Source: G965222505 sp965222505 (lineage in GTDB: Bacteria; Bacteroidota; Rhodothermia; Rhodothermales; DATKEJ01). From it: 64,000 nucleotides of DNA. Positions 58,307 to 64,000 of this stretch are shown here, one piece after another. The position numbers were made by a program, and so were the translations under genes. Under the pieces are notes generated by a model, which searched no databases, was not told the origin of the DNA, and saw only the letters and a program-made list of their open reading frames with translations. Where the stretch lies: assembly GCA_965222505.1 (NCBI GenBank), contig OZ244956.1, forward strand, positions 4,154,001-4,218,000, in the 5' to 3' direction. The first letter of the stretch is position 1, and each line of letters starts with the position of its first letter.

Positions 58307-60364
58307 TTATTTGCGTGGAATCATCCAAATAGGAGCTTGGTCGGGAGGACCAATGGTCAGGTGGGATTCGGTCAGGTGGACGGCGATGGGGCCGGTGGGG
58401 GTTTCGGTTTGCCAGCCGTTTGGGCTTGTGGCCCAGGGCTGAGTGGGTGTTCCTTTTGGTGTGATGGAAAACAGCGTCAGGAAGCGGCAGTGGTCGCTTT
58501 GTAGGGTGGCTTCCACGTAGGGTTCGTTGCGCGCTTCCAGGGGTTGGCCGGAGCGTTCCCGGTGGTACGGTGGAGCATATCTGTGCCGGTGCATGTCCAG
58601 CGCCATCGGTTGGTTGGTCAGGTTGAGGATACGTCCGGCAAGGTGGGCATGTGGAGTGTGCAGGGCAAAGTGGCCGTCGGCATCCGGTTGTGCCGGGCTT
58701 ATGGTATGCCATCGCAGGGAAATGGTTTGTGGGTTGGGGAGTTCGGCTTCGTCTAGGACGGCCACCATCCCTGGCAGGACGTGTACCACCGTGCGCCGTA
58801 CAGAGATGACCTGTTCATACGCACCGGTGAGGTCCATCTTCCAGAAGCCACCTTTTTGATTGTTGAAGGCAAAATCCAGGAATGTGCCGCTGATGGCTTT
58901 CATCAAGGCGGCATCGACCGCTTCGCCGCGTTGCCTTGGGGGAACGCGCTGCTCACGCCCGTTGAACATCAACACGTTGTGGCCGATGATGGAGGCGTTA
59001 TAATATTTCCACCGGCCTTCGTCAAAGAAATCAGCGGGGTACCCCGACGGCGAGCCGAGGTCCACGATCAGTCGTTCTCCATACCCGTCAATACAAAGCT
59101 GGCCGACGTCGTTGTGTTCGTGGTTTTCCTCACGTCCGGCTTTGCCGTAGACGATACACGGGGAAGAATCCGCATCCCAACTGGCGCGGCTTACCACACA
59201 GCCCCCGTGGGCCGGGAAGATGCGACCCAACGGCAAACGATCCCCAGGAGAGATTGGTTCAAGCGTAGGGTCATACCACAACAGCTTGAGTGGATCGGCT
59301 TCGTTTCCGGCGTGTTGCAGGTAAAAGTGTTGAAGGATAGGGTCCCGGCTTGCTGCCGCTGCCGCCGCTACAAACTTGACACGGGGTGGGGATTCCAGGT
59401 GTGAGTCTCCAAAGGCCGCCATGCGTCCCGGCGGAAAGGTCAGGTACATCATCCACCGACAGGTTTCAGGGTAGGGATGTGTGCCCATCGGGTTAATGGT
59501 CCCGCCGGCGTGGTACCGCAGGGCCATGTGGTAGGCGGCGGGTCGCTCGGTGGCGTTGGCATAGAAGACGGATTCGTTGAACTCGCCGTCGGGGCCATAA
59601 ATGCCCATGTAGCGGTTCATCATCGGCTGGGCGAGGTCGATCAGGTGTTGCGCCTGGGGGTGATCACCGCCGAGGGCCATTCCGGCAATGCCCAGGCCGC
59701 CTACGATGACGGTGAGCCAGTTGTTGAGGTCGTGCGTCCACCACGGGTCTTGATCCAGCGCTTGCAGGTAGGGCTGGATGCCACGCCGGTCCAGACCGTC
59801 TCGAATACGTTGACGTTCCTGAACAGTCAATGAGGCATGGAGCCAATCATACGTGAGGCCCACATCCATGCTCAACATGCCGGTGCGGAGGTCTGCGGGA
59901 TGGCCGAAGCGGAGGTGGGCCTGATCAATCCAGTCGGGCCATTGGTCCGAGTCAAACAGGGCATCGAGTTGTCGGAGGGCAAGGGTCTTGTAGGCGGCCT
60001 CTTCCGTCACCAGAAAAATCAATGCGGCGCGCAGCATGCGTTGCCCGGTGGCATTGCAGATGTAGTAATCTGGGTTGTTCTGTTCCTGGAAGATGGAAGG
60101 TCGGTTGGGCCAGGGGCTCCGCGGCGTCAGGGGGGGCGCGTCGAGGTCAGCGCGGGCCTGATCCAGGAGTTGTTGCCACAGGAATTGGGCATGGCCGGAT
60201 TGGACGTCCCGGCCTACGTCTGCCACGCTGCGCAGGCTGGCTACGGGTTGGCCCGTCAGGTAGAGGTGGGGCCGGGGCATCTCGGCAGTGGGCCACATGT
60301 GGGGGAGCCACATCGCGCCGGAGGCCAGCAGGCCGGTGGTTTGGAGAAATCGACGGCGTTTCAT
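58307..60364 (-). CDS. TAT-exported heparinase II/III-like polysaccharide lyase
   Basis: 685 residues. A twin-arginine signal, 'MKRRRFLQTTGLLASGA', sends the folded protein to the periplasm. The N-terminal ~370 residues form an (alpha/alpha)n toroid ('FGHPADLRTGMLSMDVGLTY', 'YANATERPAAYHMALRYHAG', with candidate catalytic Tyr/His). The central region holds the heparinase II/III signature 'EENHEHNDVGQLCIDGYGE' with metal-binding His, then antiparallel beta-sandwich. Family enzymes beta-eliminate uronate-containing polysaccharides; the substrate may be alginate-, ulvan- or heparin-like. Start ATG 60364 overlaps the upstream lyase gene's stop by 4 bp. Second lyase of the pair. Confidence 0.87.
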   Translation of the reverse strand: MKRRRFLQTTGLLASGAMWLPHMWPTAEMPRPHLYLTGQPVASLRSVADVGRDVQSGHAQFLWQQLLDQARADLDAPPLTPRSPWPNRPSIFQEQNNPDYYICNATGQRMLRAALIFLVTEEAAYKTLALRQLDALFDSDQWPDWIDQAHLRFGHPADLRTGMLSMDVGLTYDWLHASLTVQERQRIRDGLDRRGIQPYLQALDQDPWWTHDLNNWLTVIVGGLGIAGMALGGDHPQAQHLIDLAQPMMNRYMGIYGPDGEFNESVFYANATERPAAYHMALRYHAGGTINPMGTHPYPETCRWMMYLTFPPGRMAAFGDSHLESPPRVKFVAAAAAASRDPILQHFYLQHAGNEADPLKLLWYDPTLEPISPGDRLPLGRIFPAHGGCVVSRASWDADSSPCIVYGKAGREENHEHNDVGQLCIDGYGERLIVDLGSPSGYPADFFDEGRWKYYNASIIGHNVLMFNGREQRVPPRQRGEAVDAALMKAISGTFLDFAFNNQKGGFWKMDLTGAYEQVISVRRTVVHVLPGMVAVLDEAELPNPQTISLRWHTISPAQPDADGHFALHTPHAHLAGRILNLTNQPMALDMHRHRYAPPYHRERSGQPLEARNEPYVEATLQSDHCRFLTLFSITPKGTPTQPWATSPNGWQTETPTGPIAVHLTESHLTIGPPDQAPIWMIPRK

Positions 60365-62409
60365 GTGACCTCGAAGGTGGGGAGGCGTCCTTCGTCCCAC
60401 ACATCCACCTGTGCAGTTTGGGCACCGTATTGCATCGAAACGGTCCACAGCTTTCCGTCTTGTTCAACCGTGGCCCGGGCCATACCGCCTTCGCCGCGTT
60501 CGGGTAGTAGCACCGTGAGTAAAAATGGGGTCAGGGATGCCGTTGCTGTGGCGATTTCAGCAAAGGGATGTTTGGCCGCCGTTTCCTCCGGTACCGGAAG
60601 CAAGGCTGCGTGGGCCATTGCTGTGGCAGCGGAATATCCATGCCCCTGCAGCATCGCATACGGCCGCCGGGTCTGGAACTGATGCCCCTCTGCCGATATC
60701 GTTCCTTTGCCGTCCATGTTGGATACAAAGTACCGGGTCTGAATCCGGGAGGGGGTAGCCGTTTTGACCACCTTGTCCAAGACCAGTACAGCCGGTACCT
60801 GATGCAACACCACGATGGTCCGGACGACGGATTGTACATCTGGATTTACCAACTGATAAGCGGCTGTGGCATCGCTGGTCCAGAACATATGATCGGTGCG
60901 TTCGCCCCAACTGAGGAGTTGGGCTTTGGCATCAGACGCATTGGTGCCTTCTGCTCCGTCGTGGTACTGATGGGGTTTCCCGTCGATGAGGAGGCCGCTG
61001 TGTCCGGCGGTGGTGCGCATCATCCAGGCTGGGTCGCTGAAGCTGTAGGGTGGGCGGTAGGGGTCGGCGACGAGCACTTCGCCGAAGCACTTGACGATGA
61101 GGCTGTTGCGGTCGGCATGTTCATGGTTGGAGGGGTTGCCGCTGCGCAGGGCGACCACGAGGTCGTCCGGGGTGTAGCCGGTGCGGGCCGTGATCCAGTC
61201 GAGGTCCGAGCGCCACACGTGCGGGGCTTCAGGGGGGAGGGCGCTGGGTACGTTTTCATCGAACCAGAATACCGAGCGGAAGTCGTGGTCATAAGCCAAT
61301 GTTTCGCCGAACCACTGGGCCTCGGCATCCCGAAAATGTCGAACCGTCCAGAAAGCGGTGGCCGAGCCGAGCCCCCGACCGGCATCGCCGAAGTTGACGA
61401 TGGTGCTGGCGTCGTCGGTTGTGGGCATGGCCATCTCACGGGCATAGTGGATGGTGCCTTGCCAGTTGATGAGGCCGCGGAGGTCCATGTTTTTGTGGCG
61501 GAGCAACACTTCAGCGGCCTGCGCCAGGTGGATGCACGTGTAGTTGGCATAGGAGACGCCTTCATCGTAGGAACCGTCCGGTGCGAACAGGTCTTTGAAG
61601 GTGCGTACGCTGTACACGGCCTGTTCCAGCCACCGCTCGGAATCTGCACTGGGGCCGAATTCTTTCTCATGGGCGAGGGCGGCTACGGTCAGGCAGGAGG
61701 CCGGGACGGCTTTTAGGTTGGTCCGGTCCAGAATCCAGGGCCATTTCGAGAGGTCGACGCGGTCGCCGGGGCGGTGTTCAAAATAGGTACTGGTTTCGTC
61801 CATGGACCAGCCTACCACCCGGTCCTTGTAGCGCATGCCGTACAGCGACCGAAATGCGGGTTCGCACCCCCGTTCACCCATCGTCCTGATCCATTCCGCC
61901 CGTTCTTTCGCATCGATCATATCCCCCAGCCAATCGGCACAAAACGCCACCGCCACCGCCGATTCGGGGGCCCGTTGCAGGCCGATGACATCGGTACCGG
62001 CTTCGAGGAAATAATCCCATTTCGGAAATTTCATGATGTGTCGGATCATCTCGGCAGCGAGTACACCGGCCTTCTCTTCCCCGGTCATGGCATATTGAAA
62101 CGCAAGTTGCGGAGCATCGCGCAGCAGACGGGCAATATGGTAAAGATGATCATTGTAGCGGATCTGGCCCAGGAAGGTGCGGGCATCGGCATAATCATAG
62201 GCGGATAATTTTGCACGCAGGGCCGCAAAGATAGGCTGAGCCGCAAACCGGGCCTGCAGGGCTGCCACCTCCGTTGCATCATAAAACAGTCCATAAGCCG
62301 GTGTCGTACGCACAGCCGTGGCATGCAAGAATTGGGGCAAGGTCAACCAAGCCATCCCGGTCAGGCCGGTGTGCCGTAAAAAATCACGTCGGTTCATCAT
62401 AGGTTTCAT
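60361..62409 (-). CDS. TAT-exported heparinase II/III-like polysaccharide lyase
   Basis: 682 residues. Twin-arginine signal 'MNRRDFLRHTGLTGMAWLTL', present after a short N-terminal extension; the start may be Met-1 (62409) or one of the Met pair four to five codons in. The helical toroid has 'ESAVAVAFCADWLGDMIDAK' and 'VSYANYTCIHLAQAAEVLLR'. The lyase core has 'LRSGNPSNHEHADRNSLIVK' with metal-binding His, as in the neighbouring lyase, then the beta-sandwich. The two lyases are homologous but far from identical, so they may act on different linkages of one polymer. 4-bp overlap with the following gene. A 50-base gap separates it from the glycosidase gene upstream. Confidence 0.87.
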   Translation of the reverse strand: MKPMMNRRDFLRHTGLTGMAWLTLPQFLHATAVRTTPAYGLFYDATEVAALQARFAAQPIFAALRAKLSAYDYADARTFLGQIRYNDHLYHIARLLRDAPQLAFQYAMTGEEKAGVLAAEMIRHIMKFPKWDYFLEAGTDVIGLQRAPESAVAVAFCADWLGDMIDAKERAEWIRTMGERGCEPAFRSLYGMRYKDRVVGWSMDETSTYFEHRPGDRVDLSKWPWILDRTNLKAVPASCLTVAALAHEKEFGPSADSERWLEQAVYSVRTFKDLFAPDGSYDEGVSYANYTCIHLAQAAEVLLRHKNMDLRGLINWQGTIHYAREMAMPTTDDASTIVNFGDAGRGLGSATAFWTVRHFRDAEAQWFGETLAYDHDFRSVFWFDENVPSALPPEAPHVWRSDLDWITARTGYTPDDLVVALRSGNPSNHEHADRNSLIVKCFGEVLVADPYRPPYSFSDPAWMMRTTAGHSGLLIDGKPHQYHDGAEGTNASDAKAQLLSWGERTDHMFWTSDATAAYQLVNPDVQSVVRTIVVLHQVPAVLVLDKVVKTATPSRIQTRYFVSNMDGKGTISAEGHQFQTRRPYAMLQGHGYSAATAMAHAALLPVPEETAAKHPFAEIATATASLTPFLLTVLLPERGEGGMARATVEQDGKLWTVSMQYGAQTAQVDVWDEGRLPTFEVT

Positions 62410-62459
62410 AAATCAATTAAATGTAGGGACACGGCATGCCGTGTCTCTACGATTCAGGG

Positions 62460-63998
62460 TTAATGTCGAATAAAATCAACATGCAAGGTATTCCCCCAAT
62501 TGGTATCCAGAAATTCAGGCAGGGCGGTGCCATTGGCCCCCACAAATCCGGCCTTCTGCAGGGCACGCAATTGGATGCGGGTTTGCCCGTCCGGCGGGCC
62601 CTGGGGCGGTACAAAAACAGAAAGCCGTCCCTTTTGGCCGTCGGGGTTAATGTCCAGCGACAGCGTCAGGGGGCCATACAGGGTAGGGATGCCGTTGATC
62701 GACAATGAGGCCCCCGGATACAGCCAGGAGGCAGGCAGACCCCGGAGCAGGTACAGGGTGTTTTCTTTTTCCATTGCCAGCAGGTAGCGCAGGGCGCGGA
62801 TGACCTGTACGTTGCCGATGGTATGCGGCACATCCCCGGCCGTGCGGGAGCCTTGGTTTTTAGGCATTTGCTCCTCGACCCACAACAACGTTGGAGAAGC
62901 ATGGTTGGCAAAGGCATTCAGGAGGGTTATGGCGCGTTCGGTATCGTCCAGCCAGAGGTAAGCCAGGGCGCGGTGGGCATCGAAGATTGGCCACACCCCG
63001 CCGGTCAGCCAGCCAAGGCTGATCACGTGGTCTTCCACGGTTCGGGTATCCAGCATCGCGAGGGTGCCCTGGACCAGCGGATCGTCATCTTCCAGAAATT
63101 GCCCGGTATACAGAGCATGGATGGGGCCCCACTGGCCACGTTGGGCCACGTCCTTATCCGGGTCGAACGGCATCTTGATGGGCAGGAACAGGTGCCCGTT
63201 TTCGTCCCGCCGTTGATCCCGTACGGCGGCGGTGCGGAAGGTGGCCAGGAAGGTGTCAAATGCTGTGCCCCAGGTTTCGGCTTCGGTGGGTTTGTTCATC
63301 CAATGGGCGGTACGTACGGCCTCAGCCATCCCGATGAGTCCCCAGTAAACACTCCCATAACTGGCCCCGACCCCGCCGATGCCGCCATCGGTCAGGCCCG
63401 GTGGAAACAGCCCGAAATACGGTGCGTCTGGATCCGTAGAGGCTTGTTGGCGCAGATCGGCGAGGTGTTGCATGGCGCGGCTGAGGGGGGGCCAGTTCCG
63501 TTCGAGCCAGGCCCGGTCGTTGGCAAGGCGAGCGTACCGACACATCGAATAAATCAGGTGGGCGGTTTCCCGGTGGAGCAGGGGCGGCATCATGACCCCG
63601 GCCCGGCCCGTTTCATCCTGATGCTGCACCATTGCGTCATTCATCAGGCGTGCAGCTGTAAAATCGCCGAGGAAAGCCGCAGCCTCGACTGACCAAGCGC
63701 CATCGCCATACCATAAGCCCCGGTACACCGTAGCACCGGGTTGAAATTGGGGATATCCATCTACCACCTCACGTACCTGATACACCGTACGGATGCTGCT
63801 GTCCAGGAGGGCTTGCCACGCGGAATCCGGCACGGTGATCCGGTCCCAGGGCAGGTCACTTTCCAGCCAGTGGTTCAGGGTACGGGATTGTTCCGTGGCA
63901 AGGTTCGGGAAAGGGAGGGCAGATGTCAACGCGCCGTGGTGGACCAGCACATCCAGTTGGTCCACGGCCTTGGGGAAGGTCAGGAGCCATCCTTGGGC
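62460..63998 (-). CDS. Six-hairpin glycosidase-like protein, 5' end outside the window
   Basis: At least 512 residues; the frame is open to the window edge, and the GTG at 63965 is probably internal because 'AQGWLLTFPKAV' upstream continues the reading. An (alpha/alpha)6 barrel is suggested by 'YQVREVVDGYPQFQPGATVY', 'GLWYGDGAWSVEAAAFLGDF', 'MMPPLLHRETAHLIYSMCRY' and 'HVISLGWLTGGVWPIFDAHR' with candidate acidic catalytic residues. It resembles glycogen-debranching or GH78/GH127-type six-hairpin enzymes of unassigned family. The C-terminal beta-sandwich ends 'NTLHVDFIRH'. Same strand as the lyases, so probably in the same locus. Only its 3' part is seen here. Confidence 0.75.
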   Translation of the reverse strand, partial: AQGWLLTFPKAVDQLDVLVHHGALTSALPFPNLATEQSRTLNHWLESDLPWDRITVPDSAWQALLDSSIRTVYQVREVVDGYPQFQPGATVYRGLWYGDGAWSVEAAAFLGDFTAARLMNDAMVQHQDETGRAGVMMPPLLHRETAHLIYSMCRYARLANDRAWLERNWPPLSRAMQHLADLRQQASTDPDAPYFGLFPPGLTDGGIGGVGASYGSVYWGLIGMAEAVRTAHWMNKPTEAETWGTAFDTFLATFRTAAVRDQRRDENGHLFLPIKMPFDPDKDVAQRGQWGPIHALYTGQFLEDDDPLVQGTLAMLDTRTVEDHVISLGWLTGGVWPIFDAHRALAYLWLDDTERAITLLNAFANHASPTLLWVEEQMPKNQGSRTAGDVPHTIGNVQVIRALRYLLAMEKENTLYLLRGLPASWLYPGASLSINGIPTLYGPLTLSLDINPDGQKGRLSVFVPPQGPPDGQTRIQLRALQKAGFVGANGTALPEFLDTNWGNTLHVDFIRH

Positions 63999-64000
63999 AT

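Noticed and set aside
60568..61716. 382-residue plus-strand open frame opposite a lyase gene
   Set aside because: The minus-strand lyase has a TAT signal and the NHEH motif; the plus frame is a shadow.

Overview
The window reads as part of a chromosome from a Bacteroidota-superphylum bacterium, most probably Rhodothermota-like. This rests on four large secreted proteins ending in type IX secretion (T9SS) sorting domains with the YPNPFNP-type motif, many Bacteroidota-style lipoproteins, a TPR-type Ser/Thr kinase, a BlaI/M56 pair and fairly high GC. I saw no rRNA, tRNA, phage, integrase, transposase or CRISPR array. The taxonomic call is inference from gene style only.

Layout. 0-2.6 kb: an AraC-type regulator divergent from an NmrA-like reductase, then a CysQ-like phosphatase. 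2.7-8.5 kb: a leftward surface-polysaccharide cluster (polysaccharide deacetylase, sugar formyltransferase, GT4 glycosyltransferase, WecA/TagO-like initiating transferase, UDP-GlcNAc 6-dehydrogenase). 8.6-9.8 kb: fluoride channel CrcB and a triple Fe-S CDGSH protein. 10-27.6 kb: mostly rightward envelope and secreted genes (metallophosphatase/PKD T9SS protein, 5-formyl-THF cyclo-ligase, PspC protein, M23 peptidase, GH78-like rhamnosidase, beta-propeller and FG-GAP lipoproteins, CocE-like hydrolase), closed by a leftward DUF1080 protein. 27.8-33.2 kb: a decayed patch with two wrecked genes, followed by small lipoproteins and a BIG2-alpha/beta hydrolase. 33.5-41.1 kb: TPR kinase, an unknown secreted protein, an SDR, a pseudogene with an in-frame amber codon, and a seven-bladed repeat propeller with a T9SS tail. 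41.2-44.1 kb: repeat-rich DNA and truncated genes around an aminotransferase, including a 17-bp minisatellite and a perfect 113-bp tandem duplication. 44.1-47.4 kb: a MetE-like protein and a GH42-like enzyme, translationally coupled. 47.4-53.3 kb: two signalling units, FIST sensor plus histidine kinase, and BlaI plus M56 protease plus a secreted repeat protein. 53.8-56 kb: a further T9SS protein. 56.2-64 kb: a tightly overlapping leftward carbohydrate gene string (two MDR dehydrogenases, two TAT-exported heparinase II/III-like lyases, one partial six-hairpin glycosidase).

How it fits together. The cell appears to build its own capsule or EPS (2.7-8.5 kb) and to degrade external polysaccharide (rhamnosidase, GH42-like enzyme, heparinase-like lyases, six-hairpin enzyme, dehydrogenases). 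Much of the rest is cell surface: T9SS cargo, lipoproteins and peptidoglycan remodelling. The most distinctive item is the BlaI-M56 operon. The periplasmic tail of its protease and the following secreted protein share a ~34-residue 'SSGDKSR' helical repeat, and the promoter carries two copies of an ATTAA-N4-TTAAT dyad. The second theme is intergenic DNA: several hairpins are built from tandem short words (TTCTACG, GGTCAATTGTCAAT, ATTGGTGATT). One of them lies inside the reading frame of the rhamnosidase export signal.
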